Below are positions 47,562 to 59,200 of a DNA stretch of 64,000 bases, piece after piece; position 1 is the stretch's first letter; the number at the start of each line of letters is the position of its first letter. The stretch is from Planctomicrobium sp051465645 (GTDB taxonomy: Bacteria > Planctomycetota > Planctomycetia > Planctomycetales > Planctomycetaceae). The notes below the pieces were generated by a model, which ran no database searches, had not been told where the DNA came from, and was given only the letters and a program-made list of their open reading frames with translations. Made by a program: the position numbers and the translations under genes. The DNA lies in the NCBI RefSeq assembly GCF_051465645.1, contig NZ_CP195790.1, positions 5,146,001-5,210,000 on the forward strand, given 5' to 3'.

Positions 47562-47816
47562 CTAAACGACTTCGATCGAGTTTTTCAGGAGCAGCGAACT
47601 GTCAGCATCCAGCGCGATTTGAGTTGCAAGCTGTTTTGCGTAGTACGTGTTTGTTCGACCGCTGAGCAGGATTCCTTCCCCGACAGCCTGAACACGCAGG
47701 TTGTGAATTCGACCTGCGGTTTGATGCGAAATTCGCTGTTCCAGCCGGGCCAATGCGAGTTCTTGTTCTGGCGTTGGCAGTGTGTTTGTTTCGGGTATTT
47801 GATTCCATCCTGTCAT
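47562..47816 (-). CDS. Small BON-domain-like protein
   Basis: 84-aa protein starting at ATG 47816 with AGGAGG seven bases upstream. After a Pro/Thr/Glu-rich N-terminus, residues about 30-84 contain RIHNLRVQAVGEGILLSGRTNTYYAKQLA and the end SLLLKNSIEVV, matching the BON fold pattern (strand, Gly turn, helix, strand). BON domains bind membranes or associate with envelope proteins. No signal peptide is seen, so it is probably cytoplasmic. The 291 bases between this gene's end and the comB-like gene hold nothing recognised. Confidence 0.72.
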   Translation of the reverse strand: MTGWNQIPETNTLPTPEQELALARLEQRISHQTAGRIHNLRVQAVGEGILLSGRTNTYYAKQLATQIALDADSSLLLKNSIEVV

Positions 47817-48737
47817 GGTGGCGCCTCCTGTAACTTCAGTATTCAAATTCGTTGTGCTTACCTGTGCGTGCTGGATTGGGTCGCTTGGGATTCGGGCCTG
47901 TCAGCCTGACCATGGTCTCACGTGAGAAGCATGGGGAAACTTCTTCAATTCGAACTGTAAAACTCAGTTTGGGAGAATGAGAAGTTCAGACTGACTTGCC
48001 TTGGGTGAATGGCAGCTGGTGTTGTATTGGCGTTTGCCGATGTGTTTGCTGCATTCTTGCGAAATGGCTTGAGTCGGTCAAACAAATTCTGCACGTACGG
48101 TTGAGCATGGAAGGCAGGTGAACAATCGCGCTTCCTTCGATGCAGCTTTTCGTAGGTCACAGTGTTTTGTCGTACTCTCCGGGGAGACCAATTTCGCAGC
48201 GTAGAGACACGCTTCATCATGAAGTGGTTTGACGGTGACGTCCATGAATGTGTTGATGTTCGTCTTCGGCTACGGCAAATCAAGAACGATTGGCAGTACT
48301 CGCACAAGAATTCACAAAATCACATGGAAATACCGAGTGAATACCGCAGATTCTGTCGCTAGCGAACGAGTTGTGAGCGGCTTTGAACGAATTCAATCGA
48401 GCAAAAAGGAGATGAGACTGACGGTTCGCAAACGACTGTTTGTTGCGAAGTGGAACTACAACACGTGCCGGCGAAGAACGTGGAGTCCTGTCAGATTGAC
48501 GACCAATATTGCTGACACGCAGAACTCATGTGAGCGAAACTGGGGGCCATTGCGGCCAGGCTTGTCTGTGCAGCACTGGGGGGACGCCACAGTGGGAGAG
48601 ACCTCCTGCTGAAGCGAAAGCTAGTTGGGAGGCAGTCAGAGCAATTCTCGGAATCATGGAGTATCTGGCCCATGGGGATTTAAGAAATCCCATCGAGTAA
48701 GGTTTCTGCGCGACCAGCTGATCGCGCGAACCTGTTT
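47817..48737. other. Long region without a recognisable gene
   Basis: About 920 bases. Several 60-130-codon frames exist on both strands (for example 47945-48307 minus and 48229-48612 plus) but have no ribosome-binding site, no family signal and unusual composition. Nothing regulatory was recognised. Confidence 0.45.
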
Positions 48738-48950
48738 CTAGCGATCGGACTCTGGAGATACGTCTTCAGGTTGTGTTCCTTCAAGTCTGTCCGGAGTGAG
48801 TTTCTCAATCACGGCGTAGTCCCCGGAGAGCCACTTATAGAGGTCGACCTGCTTGCATCGCGTGCAGCAAAATGGGAACAGGTAAGAGTTTCCGTCGATT
48901 TCTGGAGGGAGAACTTTCTTGCAGACCGGGCAAGTTGTCTGTTGAGTCAT
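48738..48950 (-). CDS. yacG: YacG-like zinc-finger protein (DNA gyrase inhibitor family)
   Basis: 70-aa protein with the YacG zinc finger: CPVCKKVLPPE (C-x2-C) then FPFCCTRCKQVDLYKWLSG (C-x3-C and following DL-W). E. coli YacG binds gyrase B and inhibits its activity. ATG 48950 is chosen because the family starts just before the first Cys pair. The C-terminus is acidic. The gene stands alone on the minus strand. Confidence 0.9.
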   Translation of the reverse strand: MTQQTTCPVCKKVLPPEIDGNSYLFPFCCTRCKQVDLYKWLSGDYAVIEKLTPDRLEGTQPEDVSPESDR

Positions 48951-49275
48951 CAGTGGTTCTTGATTTCTATGATTTGGGAAAGAACTGGCAATTTGCAGTG
49001 AGTTCAAGAGTTGGACAGAATCGCAATGATGTGACGGGATATTACCATCCGACACGTCTACAATAATGAGGAAGATAATGCATTTTCAGAAGTCAGGGTC
49101 GTCTCGACACCCTCGCCTGAAAATTGCTACCCTGAATGATTCGTAATTGTCCTTGAGGGACCAGTTTACCAGCTGGATTGTGGTCCCGCACAAGGAGACA
49201 GCGTACAGGTTGCATCTTGTTCGTTTTGCACACTGTTCGTCGTTGTTTAATGAAATGAAGGATGTGGTCGTAGCT

Positions 49276-50976
49276 ATGTCAGACGACAAACTGAGCAAAA
49301 TGGAGCACGTCAAAGGGGAAAGCGATTTCCTCCGTGGGACGATTCTCGAAGATTTGGCCAATAGTGAACCAACCGTCGGCGAAGATAACGGCGGATTGCT
49401 GAAGTTTCACGGGACTTATCAGCAGGATAATCGCGACACTCGAACCTCAGGTCACAAAGACTTTGGGTTCATGATTCGGACGAAAATTCCCGGTGGTCGC
49501 CTGTCCGCTGAGCAGTTTGTCGCGCACCTCGACATGTGCGAAGAGTTCGGGAACGGCGTGCTTCGTATTACAGACCGTCAGGGCTTCCAGCTGCACGGGG
49601 TTCCGAAAACGGACCTGAAGTCTGCGATTTATGCGATCAACCATTGCAAACTGACAACAATTGCAGCTTGCGGGGATGTGGTTCGTAACGTCGTGGCTTG
49701 TCCCGCGCCAATCAAAAACAGCCCGGCCCATCAGCAATTGCAGGACATGGCGGATGAATTGACCCGTCATTTTCGTCCTAAGTCGACTGCCTATTTCGAA
49801 GTCTGGTTGAAGGACGGCGAAAATTCGACATTGCTGGAGGAGGTTCACGAAGAGCCGATTTATGGCAAAACCTACCTGCCACGTAAGTTCAAATTTGGAC
49901 TTACGCTGCCGGATGACAACTGCATCGATGTCTACACCCAGGATTTGGGACTGATCGCTGTTGTTGAGAACAAAAATATCGTTGGTTACAACGTCCTCGT
50001 CGGTGGCGGGATGGGAGTGACACCAGCGAAAAAAGATACGTTCCCTGCGGTTGGTAAGCGACTCTGCTATGTGCCTGTCGATCAGGTGGTTGCTGTTTCT
50101 GAAGCGATTGTGAAAGTACAACGCGATTTCGGAAACCGCTCAGAGCGAAAACTGGCTCGCCTGAAGTACGTGGTGCATAACTGGGGCGTTGCCAAGTTCA
50201 AAGAAAAGGTCGAAGAGTACTACGGCGGTCCTCTTGCCGACCCGCATCCAACAGACGTGACCGGTGTCGATGACCACATCGGCTGGCATGAGCAGGGGGA
50301 CGGCAAACTGTTCCTCGGCATCAATGTTGAGAACGGTCGTCTGCTGGACAATGACGAGGTCCGCCTGAAGTCATTCTTCCGCGAGTTCTTCACGAAGTTC
50401 CCTGTCCCTGCACGACTGACTGCTTTGCAGTCGGTGCTGGTATGTGACATCGATCCGAAGGACACAGCTGAAATTGAAGCCATGATGCGAAGTCATGGTG
50501 TGAAGCTGGCTGAAGAGTGGTCATTCGTTCGCCGTCAGTCGATTGCGTGCCCGGCACTGCCAATGTGTGGACTGGCTGTGACCGAGTCAGAACGCATTTT
50601 GCCGAGCATCATCGATGAACTCGATGTGGCGATGGAACAACTCGGCCTGAAGGATCAGCGGATCACATTGCACATGACCGGCTGTCCAAACGGTTGCGCC
50701 CGACCTTATGTTCCGGAGATCGGAATCGTTGGTAAGGCTCGCGGCAAATACACGCTTTACCTCGGCGGAAGCCCACTTGGAACCCGATTGAACTTCCTGT
50801 TCAAGGACATGGTTCCGCAGGAAGAGATCGTTTCCACGTTGTCACCGATTCTCGCGCAGTATCGCGATACACGAGAAGATGGAGAAAGCTTTGGAGACTT
50901 CTGTGCCCGATTGGGGAAAGATGCTCTCGCGACAGCAGGTGAGTTGGAATCGACAGTGGTCGAATCAGGCACATAG
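49276..50976 (+). CDS. Assimilatory sulfite (or nitrite) reductase, siroheme subunit
   Basis: 566-aa siroheme/[4Fe-4S] reductase reducing sulfite to sulfide (or nitrite to ammonia). Two repeats of the ferredoxin-like domain are present. The first has HGTYQQDNRD and FGFMIRTKIPGG, and RITDRQGFQLHG binds substrate. The cluster ligands are CPALPMCGLAVTESER (C-x5-C) and TGCPNGCARPYVPEIG (C-x3-C). The pattern GCPNGCARP and the CysI-like C-x5-C favour sulfite reductase. No flavoprotein (cysJ) gene is adjacent, so ferredoxin may be the donor. ATG 49276 is preferred; 49255 and 49147 are alternatives. A terminator follows. Confidence 0.9.
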   Translation: MSDDKLSKMEHVKGESDFLRGTILEDLANSEPTVGEDNGGLLKFHGTYQQDNRDTRTSGHKDFGFMIRTKIPGGRLSAEQFVAHLDMCEEFGNGVLRITDRQGFQLHGVPKTDLKSAIYAINHCKLTTIAACGDVVRNVVACPAPIKNSPAHQQLQDMADELTRHFRPKSTAYFEVWLKDGENSTLLEEVHEEPIYGKTYLPRKFKFGLTLPDDNCIDVYTQDLGLIAVVENKNIVGYNVLVGGGMGVTPAKKDTFPAVGKRLCYVPVDQVVAVSEAIVKVQRDFGNRSERKLARLKYVVHNWGVAKFKEKVEEYYGGPLADPHPTDVTGVDDHIGWHEQGDGKLFLGINVENGRLLDNDEVRLKSFFREFFTKFPVPARLTALQSVLVCDIDPKDTAEIEAMMRSHGVKLAEEWSFVRRQSIACPALPMCGLAVTESERILPSIIDELDVAMEQLGLKDQRITLHMTGCPNGCARPYVPEIGIVGKARGKYTLYLGGSPLGTRLNFLFKDMVPQEEIVSTLSPILAQYRDTREDGESFGDFCARLGKDALATAGELESTVVESGT

Positions 50977-51015
50977 TGTCTGACAGGGTGCCTGATGAGT
51001 GTGCGTCTCACTTAG

Positions 51016-51050
51016 AAATCGCGGCTCCTGAATGGGGCCGCGATTTTTTT
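51016..51050 (+). terminator. Terminator after the sulfite reductase gene
   Basis: AATCGCGGC (51017-51025) pairs with GCCGCGATT (51037-51045), followed by seven T in all. A 9-bp stem with an 11-nt loop. Confidence 0.88.
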
Positions 51051-51136
51051 ATGCGCCTGTGGGAATCGCGGATGGAAGCTTGGGGAGAAGGAAGCGTCAG
51101 ACCGAGATCGCGCGTGTTGAAATTGAAGCCGCGCAT

Positions 51137-51171
51137 AAAAAAATCCTGACAGCATTGTCTGCTGTCAGGAT
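51137..51171 (-). terminator. Terminator after sucD
   Basis: ATCCTGACAGCA (51143-51154) and TGCTGTCAGGAT (51160-51171) form a perfect 12-bp stem. On the minus strand it is followed by a T run (A run at 51137-51143). Confidence 0.92.
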
Positions 51172-51200
51172 CACTGTTCAACTTGGCCGCAAGCTATGTC

Positions 51201-52103
<903 letters not shown>

Positions 52104-52341
52104 TGCTGAACGGTACCTGAAGCTGCGAAATCGATTGCGGCGAGTGGGTGAACAATTCACTCAAAATGCGGATGTCAGTGTATGACACGGCACATTGCGA
52201 CGGAAGCCTACGGGCCCAGACTTCCGTCAGTTTGACCGAACGTTCACAAAATGTGGCATTCATTGTGACATCCGGCCGACTTGTTGCTGCGTGCCAGTTG
52301 CCCGACGCTCCAGTGCTGAAACTCTCGACACTGGTTGCGAA

Positions 52342-53103
52342 TTAATTACCGGGAGCCTCGGTTTTGGGCATCAGATCACGAATCCAGATGTTGCGGAACT
52401 GGACCGGATTGCTGTGATGATACAGAGTCAAGGGAACGCGTTCCGGATGTGCCGAGTATTCAGGTGGCTTATGCCAAAAGGTTCCCCCTTTGAGTTCAAA
52501 GTCGTTCTGAATGAGCACGCCGTTCTGGAAAGCGGTGATTGCGGCAGCGGATTTGAGTGTTCCGTCTGAATTGAAACGTGGTGCCCGGAAAACGATGTCG
52601 TAGGTTTGCCATTCACCTGGGCCGCGTGATGCATTGACCAGAGGAGGCTGTTGCTTATAGACCGACCCACATTGTCCGTCGTAGTAGGTTTCGTTGTTGA
52701 ACGAATCCAGAATCTGAAGTTCGTAGGCGCCCATAAAAAAGACGCCATTATTTCCGCGTCCCTGACCGTCGCCTTCAATCTTCTTGGGCGTTGCAAACTC
52801 CAGATGCAGTTGACAGTCACCGAACGCTTGTTTTGTGGTGATTTTGCTGCCGGAAATTCCGTATCCGTCAACCAGCTTCCAGTCTTTTACTCCGGTCCAG
52901 GCGTCAAGGTTCGTGCCGTCGAAGAGGACGATTGCATCTGATGGAGGGCCACCGTGGGTCCCGGGGGTGACAACTTCCGGCTTCTTCCAGACGATGCCGG
53001 ACTTCCACTCTTCAACGGCCCGACTCACTGTGGTTGAAAACAGAATAAGAAATGTGGCTCCAACCAGGATTTGCCAGCGTGGCGATGACAAGCGGATTGC
53101 CAT
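52342..53103 (-). CDS. Secreted DUF1080 (3-keto-disaccharide hydrolase-like) protein 1
   Basis: 253-aa exported protein. A signal peptide (about residues 1-29, ILVGATFLILFSTTVSRA) precedes a DUF1080 concanavalin-like jelly-roll domain with IVLFDGTNLDAWTG, QLHLEFATP, NNGVFFMGAYELQILDSFNN and GEWQTYDIVFRAPRF. Members of this family are abundant in planctomycetes and act on glycans; some are reported as 3-keto-glycoside hydrolases. AGGAGAG precedes the ATG. A second DUF1080-type gene lies at 55115. Confidence 0.9.
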   Translation of the reverse strand: MAIRLSSPRWQILVGATFLILFSTTVSRAVEEWKSGIVWKKPEVVTPGTHGGPPSDAIVLFDGTNLDAWTGVKDWKLVDGYGISGSKITTKQAFGDCQLHLEFATPKKIEGDGQGRGNNGVFFMGAYELQILDSFNNETYYDGQCGSVYKQQPPLVNASRGPGEWQTYDIVFRAPRFNSDGTLKSAAAITAFQNGVLIQNDFELKGGTFWHKPPEYSAHPERVPLTLYHHSNPVQFRNIWIRDLMPKTEAPGN

Positions 53104-53154
53104 TGTTTCTCTCCTGAGTCTGCAGTAATCGAGTCGGCAGGTGGACCTGATTTC

Positions 53155-53184
53155 TGAATCAACATAATAAATTGTGTTGATTCA
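53155..53184. promoter_or_regulatory. Palindrome upstream of the DUF1080 gene
   Basis: TGAATCAACA (53155-53164) and TGTTGATTCA (53175-53184) form a perfect 10-bp inverted repeat with a 10-nt AT-rich centre. It lies 52 bases before the DUF1080 start, without a T-run. It looks like a repressor or activator site rather than a terminator; the factor is unknown. Confidence 0.45.
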
Positions 53185-53292
53185 TGACAGGTCAGGAGAC
53201 GTTCGAGGCAGTCAGAGTGTGAATGTTTACTCAGTTCGCGTAATTCCTCTGTAACCTGAATGGAGCTGTGCTTTTGTGTGAACGTACTGGCT

Positions 53293-54150
53293 TCAATTTG
53301 AGCGTTTGCTGCTCAGAACTGCAGGTGCAACTGCGATCGATTCGCGGATCAGGTGCGCCATCTTCGGGTGAGATGGTTCCAGATCTGGAGGCAGTTGAAA
53401 CCCGCGAAGACGTTCGGAAGCAGTGGGGCCGATGCTGCCAATGACACAGGTTTGTGCAGCGGCAAGCCATTCGTCTTTGAGTTGCATGCGTTCTGCAACT
53501 TCCAGAACGTGGTTGATCTGCTGGGCACTCGTCCAGAGCAGGATCTCAAATTCCCCTGCGATCGTCTTACGAATGGATTCTTCCAATGGGGCGAGGTCGT
53601 CTGGCAATGCCCATTTGTAAACAGGGACGGGGATGACCTCGGCACCGTGTTCCTGCAACCATTGGTAGAAATCATGGCTCGGTTCGCCGTATTCCTGAAC
53701 GGCAATCCGCTTTCCGGCGAGATCGAGATTCTGCTTCACGATTTCGCTGGTCATGTCTTGCCAGGTGTTCGGTTCCGGGGCGCGAATTGTGACACGAATC
53801 CCCATCTTGGAGAGTGCTGCAACTGGTTTGGGACCACGAGCGATGGTGGTCGTCGTCTTGAGCTTGTCTTGAACCTGCTGGGCGAGACCCTGGGTCGCCA
53901 ACGCTTCCATCAGTGCTTCGGCGCCGACTCCGGTCATGAACACAACAGCATCAATCGTGTTGTTCAGGAGTTCATTGGCGAATTCGAACGCCTTTCCATT
54001 GTCTGTAAGGGGGATCTCCTTCATGGAGGGAGCGACGGTCGGAATCCCGCGTGACTTTTCAATGAGCTTCTCCATCTCCTCGCGGCGACGGCTCTCAAAG
54101 GAGCAGACTCGCAGAACTGGTCGATCGTTGAGTGAGGTGTCGGAACTCAT
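53293..54150 (-). CDS. hemD: Uroporphyrinogen-III synthase family protein
   Basis: 285-aa protein of the HemD family, which cyclises hydroxymethylbilane to uroporphyrinogen III for haem and siroheme. Motifs include VVFMTGVGAEALMEAL, TTTIARGPKPVAALSKMGI, KRIAVQEYGEPSHDFY, and ILLWTSAQQINHVL. The C-terminal part CVIGSIGPTASERLRGF is characteristic. The start is ATG 54150. Siroheme could be used by the sulfite reductase encoded 2.3 kb away. The gene overlaps neither neighbour. Confidence 0.88.
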   Translation of the reverse strand: MSSDTSLNDRPVLRVCSFESRRREEMEKLIEKSRGIPTVAPSMKEIPLTDNGKAFEFANELLNNTIDAVVFMTGVGAEALMEALATQGLAQQVQDKLKTTTTIARGPKPVAALSKMGIRVTIRAPEPNTWQDMTSEIVKQNLDLAGKRIAVQEYGEPSHDFYQWLQEHGAEVIPVPVYKWALPDDLAPLEESIRKTIAGEFEILLWTSAQQINHVLEVAERMQLKDEWLAAAQTCVIGSIGPTASERLRGFQLPPDLEPSHPKMAHLIRESIAVAPAVLSSKRSN

Positions 54151-54210
54151 GTGTGGGTTGCTCCCGAGTGAAGTCTGGTGGCCGTTGCTTGATGGAGCGT
54201 GAAACTGAAA

Positions 54211-54891
54211 TCAGGCAAAAAGCCCTGTGATCAGTGGATCTTTCAGGCTGGTTGCGATGCCTTTGACTCCGAGAAACGTATGGTGCTGGCTGTGCTGATG
54301 CGGAACGGCGACTGCATAGGCGCCAGAAGCGACGGCCGCTTTTGCTCCGTTCTCACTGTCTTCCATGACCAGCATTTCGGCTGGAGAAACTTCAAGGCGT
54401 CGGGCTGCCGTGAGATAGATCTCGGGATTCGGTTTTCCGTGCAGAACATCTTCTGCTGAGAGCGTGAAATTGAACCTCGGCAGCAGATCGAACCGGCAGA
54501 GCATTCTTGTGAGGTACTTACGATCAGAACTGGTTGCGACCGCGCGTGGAATCTCTTTTTCGTCGAGCAAGTCGAGTAGTTCAAACAGCCCCGGCATCGG
54601 TGTGAGGTGTTCGTCGAGCAGACTCTCAAAAATTTCTCCTGATTCTGCGGCAAGATCAGGAACGGTGTCGCTGAGACCAAGAATCTCAATCATTGCCTGA
54701 AACGCCTCGTGAGCACGACGGCCCATCATGGCGTGGAAGAGTGCGGGTGTTGCCTCTTTTCCTCGGCGAATCGCAAGTTCTTTCCCTGTCAGGTGAAAAA
54801 CTTCTTCCGTGTTCAACATCAACCCATCGAGGTCGAACGCGACGCCTCGGATCTTCGGAGACTCACCAGTTGTCATGCTTGCCGTGTTCAT
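54211..54891 (-). CDS. HAD-superfamily hydrolase (beta-phosphoglucomutase-like)
   Basis: 226-aa phosphatase/phosphomutase-type HAD protein. Motif I is FDLDGLMLNTEEV, motif II RAVATSSDRKY, motif III KPNPEIYL and motif IV MEDSENGAKAA. A helical cap lies between motifs I and II. ATG 54891 gives MNTASMTTGESPKI; ATG 54876 and a longer 5' frame are alternatives. Substrate unknown. It is 61 bases upstream of hemD on the same strand and may be cotranscribed. Confidence 0.9.
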   Translation of the reverse strand: MNTASMTTGESPKIRGVAFDLDGLMLNTEEVFHLTGKELAIRRGKEATPALFHAMMGRRAHEAFQAMIEILGLSDTVPDLAAESGEIFESLLDEHLTPMPGLFELLDLLDEKEIPRAVATSSDRKYLTRMLCRFDLLPRFNFTLSAEDVLHGKPNPEIYLTAARRLEVSPAEMLVMEDSENGAKAAVASGAYAVAVPHQHSQHHTFLGVKGIATSLKDPLITGLFA

Positions 54892-55114
54892 TGTTGTCGC
54901 TGCGTTATCGCAGTCAGTAAGGAGCAGTGTCGAAATGTGGCTTCTGAAACGAGGTCTCTGAAAAGCTGACTTCGTGACGAAGTTCAGGCTCTGGAGACCC
55001 GTGAGATTGAGATAGTGGGCAGGGCGACCCGACGGCTGGGGGGAACAGTGTTGTGCTCCCAGAACCACGGGTCGAGACCGCAGGGACGAATTCAGCTCAG
55101 GAGGGCTTCCTGAT

Positions 55115-55852
55115 TTACTTCTTTTCCGGGGCGGCCAGTCGGGTCAGTTCAATCTTTCGAACTGCACCTTTTGTGCGGTAACTGGCGAAACCCAACGGTC
55201 GACATCCGACCATCTCAATGCGGACATCGATCTCGTTTTCTTCTGTTGAGACATCGGCAATGACTTCTCCGTCAATGGAGCAGACGATTCGATCGTCAGT
55301 CACCCGAATCTTGATCTTGTACCACTGTCCTTGTTTGAACTCTTTGTAACCCGTCGTCGGATTTTCAGAAGCGTCGATCCCGTTCAAGCTGGACAGACCA
55401 ATCAGCCCGCCTCCCCAACCTCCGAGAACCAGCGTGCAGGCACTTTTCTGGTAAGGGAAGGTGGCAGCTGCGAAGAAGTCGTTCCCTTCGATTCGCTGGG
55501 CTTCAAAGGTGAGTTCATAATTTGATTTTGGAAGCTCTGGTCCTTTCCAGACCGCGGCAGTGATCGGGCGTCCTTTGCCAATGATCAGCGATTCGTTCTC
55601 GACGCTGATTTGGCCTTCGTCTCCGTAATCGCCGCGGACCCAATGCCCGAGTGTCTTTCCGTCAAACAGGGATTCACTCTTCGGGGCTTCCTGCTTTTTC
55701 TTAGTGGCGTCCTCGGCGTGAAGAACCGACATTTGCAGCGAAGAGGCAAAGATCGAAGAGAACAGCACGACTGCAACGAAAAAACGTTGAGGCTGTTTTG
55801 TATTGAGCAGATTGGCACCGAACAGACGCAATGGGGCGGGAGTTGTCAACAC
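55115..55852 (-). CDS. Secreted DUF1080-like protein 2
   Basis: About 245-aa exported protein. The frame is open far upstream, but the only sensible secretion signal is NTKQPQRFFVAVVLFSSIFASS.., so I place the start at GTG 55852 with low certainty. The mature protein has SLFDGKTLGHWVRGDYGDEGQ, SNYELTFEAQRIEGNDFF, LVLGGWGGGLIGLSSL and WYKIKIRVTDDRIVCSIDGE, a DUF1080 or LamG-like jelly roll. It resembles the protein encoded at 52342 in the LFDG start but not in detail. Glycan-related role inferred only. Confidence 0.78.
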   Translation of the reverse strand: MLTTPAPLRLFGANLLNTKQPQRFFVAVVLFSSIFASSLQMSVLHAEDATKKKQEAPKSESLFDGKTLGHWVRGDYGDEGQISVENESLIIGKGRPITAAVWKGPELPKSNYELTFEAQRIEGNDFFAAATFPYQKSACTLVLGGWGGGLIGLSSLNGIDASENPTTGYKEFKQGQWYKIKIRVTDDRIVCSIDGEVIADVSTEENEIDVRIEMVGCRPLGFASYRTKGAVRKIELTRLAAPEKK

Positions 55853-56268
55853 GGAGGCGCTTTCTGATTCAGACAGGCACGGGATCGGCTTCCAGTTGGT
55901 CCTATTGTAGACCTTTCTCTCAAATGCGTCAGGTGCTCCAGATCTCAATCGGAAATTTCGATTCTTCTTCCCGTTGTCTTGTGCCAAGTCCGCGATGAGA
56001 AAATCCGGGAAATCAGGTTGTTGGTCATTCCCGGCTAAACACACATTTCTCGACCAAGTTGTACGTTGAGGAAATTTCGATTCCGTTCCACTTTGACGTC
56101 TGTCAAACTTCCGGCGACAATCAATGGGACGTCTCGGCGAAATCTAAAATGTGTCGTATGCGGGTATCTGGAGAGTGAAAGTTCCTCTTTGATCAGAGGA
56201 CTTCTGAGCTCAACATGACTTGCTTGGACATGTGCCGATCATGTTCTCAACGGATGGGATCGCGACGA
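55853..56268. other. Divergent intergenic region
   Basis: Separates the DUF1080-like gene (minus) from the large PQQ/TPR gene (plus). The long minus-strand frame extends through it to 56044 without protein-like features. Promoters for both genes are expected. Confidence 0.4.
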
Positions 56269-59200
56269 ATGAGCAGCATCAAGAACAAGACTCTTACAAG
56301 TCCACCGGGACGATTGAACTGTTCATGTCACCGTCCGCTCGGATTCCTGTTGGGAGTGGCGCTCGCTGTTTTCGGATTGCTGCAACCAGAGATCGTCTGC
56401 GCTGACGATGAGCCGTCGAATCCGCTTGAGTCGCTCTTCAAGAACCTTGATCGTGGAATTCGCGATGTTGGTGATGAGCTTTCTCGCCAAAAGTCAGGCC
56501 GTGACCCGTTGGATCTGCGATTGATTCAACGTCCAGAGCAGGCCAGGCAACTCAAGACTGTGAAAGAGTTGATCGAGGAAGGACGTTGGCACGATGTGAC
56601 TGACCAGTTTCAGTTCCTTCTCAGCCAGCCAGCCGACGCGTTCGAAATTGGTCCCAATCGGGTGTACCGCTCGCTTCTGAAGGAAGTGGATCAACTGGTG
56701 ACATCACTTCCGGAAGAGGGACGCCGAAACTATTTGAGCAAATTCTCCGCTGTTGCTGACCGTCAGTTGCAGCAGGCAATGACGAATCTCGATCAGGACG
56801 AACTTCAGGAAGTGGCGATGCGCTATGGCCACACGCCAGCAGGACGCACCGCACTTCGGACTCTCGCACAACTCTGGCGAGATCAGGGAATGTACGGGCA
56901 GGCGGCTTCCGCATGGGAACGGCTCATTGCGTTGGCTCCTGCAGAAGTGACTCCGGAGTTGGAGACACAATACGCGCTGGCGCTGGCTCGGTGTGGACGA
57001 ACCGGCACGGCATTACAGGTTGCAGAGAAACTGCAGAACAAAGAATTGCTGGACCAGATTGCCCGACTGGGGGCAACCGGCAACATCCCGGCAGGAACTT
57101 CGAGTCTGAATGCCGGTGCTTTCTTCTCCATCGCTGATCCTCAGGTGAGTGCGGCCGCTCCGAATCCGGTGTTCGCCCGAGTTTGGTCTCAGCCTTTAAT
57201 TGAACGATACAATGTGAAGGCCTGCATTGAAGAACTCGCAGAAGATATGCGAGCACAGGGCAGGGCGTTATTGCCGACGATTCAGCCACTCACTGTGAAT
57301 GGAATTGTTGTCTATCGCACGCTGCGCAGTTTGCAGGCTCGCGACAGCAAAACAGGGCACCTGTTATGGGAGCATCGCACTCCGGACAGTCCTGAAGTGA
57401 TGCTGACTCGAAGGGAAGCATCTGATGAGGATATCGATCTGGACGATCCTCAGCACGTTTTGAATCTCGGCTTCGCAGATGGGTTCGCTTACCGGGAAGC
57501 CCTGTTCGAAAACCATCCGATTGCGAGCTTGATTTATCGGGACGAGGTCTATGGTGGTCTGACCAGTGACGGGATGCGAGTTTTCTCGGTTGAGTCGACT
57601 GGAGAGGCGTTAATGACGGCTCCAGTCTATGCCTGGGATGAATCACAGTCGGGTGAAACGCCAGAGAATATCTGGTCAACAAACGAACTTGCGGCTTACG
57701 ATCTTCAGACCGGTCAAACACTCTGGCGGATTGGCGGCACCCGAATTGAAGAACCGTTTTCACGGCCGCTTTCCGGGACGTTCTTCTTCGGTCCACCGAC
57801 TCCATCTGGAGGGATGCTGTACTCAATTGGTGAACAGAATGGGGAAGTCCAGCTGTTTTGCCTGAATGCCAGAACCGGTGAAGTTGAATGGTCTCAACCA
57901 TTGGCAAATCCCGGACGTCAGATTGGAGTCGATGCGGTTCGCCGACACTGGCCATGTCGCCCGGTGATCGCAGAAGGATTGATTCTCTGTCCGACCAATT
58001 GCGGATGGTTTCTGGCGGTGGATCAGGCGACTCGTCGGTTGCGTTGGGCGGCTCGATATTCTCCGCGAATTGATCAGCGTCGCGGGTATCGCGGCAATTC
58101 TCCTGCTCAGTCAGTCCAGCAGATTAACCGTCGCTGGCAGAATGCAATTCCGGTTGTGACTTCAGGACACGTTTTGTTCACACCGCCAGAGTTTCCAGAC
58201 GAATTCGGGATCACCCATCCGATGATTTATTGCCTGGATCTTCAGACCGGCAAGACACTCTGGAGTCACTCTAAGCAGGAACGCCCGAGCGGTACGACAC
58301 TCTATCTGGCCGGGGTGTGGAATGATTTTGCGATTCTCGTGGGGACCGAAGCTGTCTCTGCATTGAAGGTTTCAGGAGGCGGGAAAGTCGCCTGGACATT
58401 GCCGCTTCTGCACGCGCCGACCGGGCGAGGACTCATCGTCAACCAGAAGCTCTTTCTCCCTGTCGAAACGCGGAATTTGTTGCAGATCGATCTTGAAACG
58501 GCATCGATCGAGATGACAACAACGCTTGTCGACTCAAAGAGCGCCTTGGGAAATCTGACGTTAGATCATGATGTATTGCTGTGTCTGTCATACGACGAGA
58601 TTGCTGCCTTTCCTGCGAACGCCCCGCAGGGAACTCCTGATTCAGGACCACTGGCATTAGTTCAGCAAGCGATCTTGTCGGCGAGACAGCAGTTGTCCGC
58701 AGGAAACTGGGAGACCGCACTGAATATGCTTGAGGCGACATCACAATCGCCGATGCCTTTGCCTGAGGAGTTCTCAAATGAGATTGAAGAACTGCAGTTT
58801 CAGGGATTATCTGCCAAGTTGAAAAGCGAAGGGGATCACCACGATGCCACGCTGTTGCAGCTTCATAAAGTTGCGACGAGTCTCAACCAGATTCCTCGTT
58901 ATCAACGACTGCTGGCGGACCATCTTGCTGCGAATGGAGATCTCGAACACAGTTTGAAGATTCTGCTGGACGTACTTGAACAGGCTGGCCCCAGTGATGT
59001 GATTCGGGAAGAGACTCGAACTGTTCGCATTGATGGCTGGGTAGGACCACGCTTTCAGAATCTGTATCAACAGCTCTCTGACGCTGCGTCGAAAGAGGCG
59101 TTTGATGCTGAAGTGGCTGCCCGAATTGCACGCCTTCCGGTTGATCGAGAACTGGTTCTGGATCGGTGGGCGCGTGCGTTCATGTTCCATCCGCTGGGAT

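Noticed and set aside
48162..48612. Overlapping plus-strand frames in the gap before yacG
   Set aside because: No start signals or family similarity, and competing frames on the other strand of equal length.
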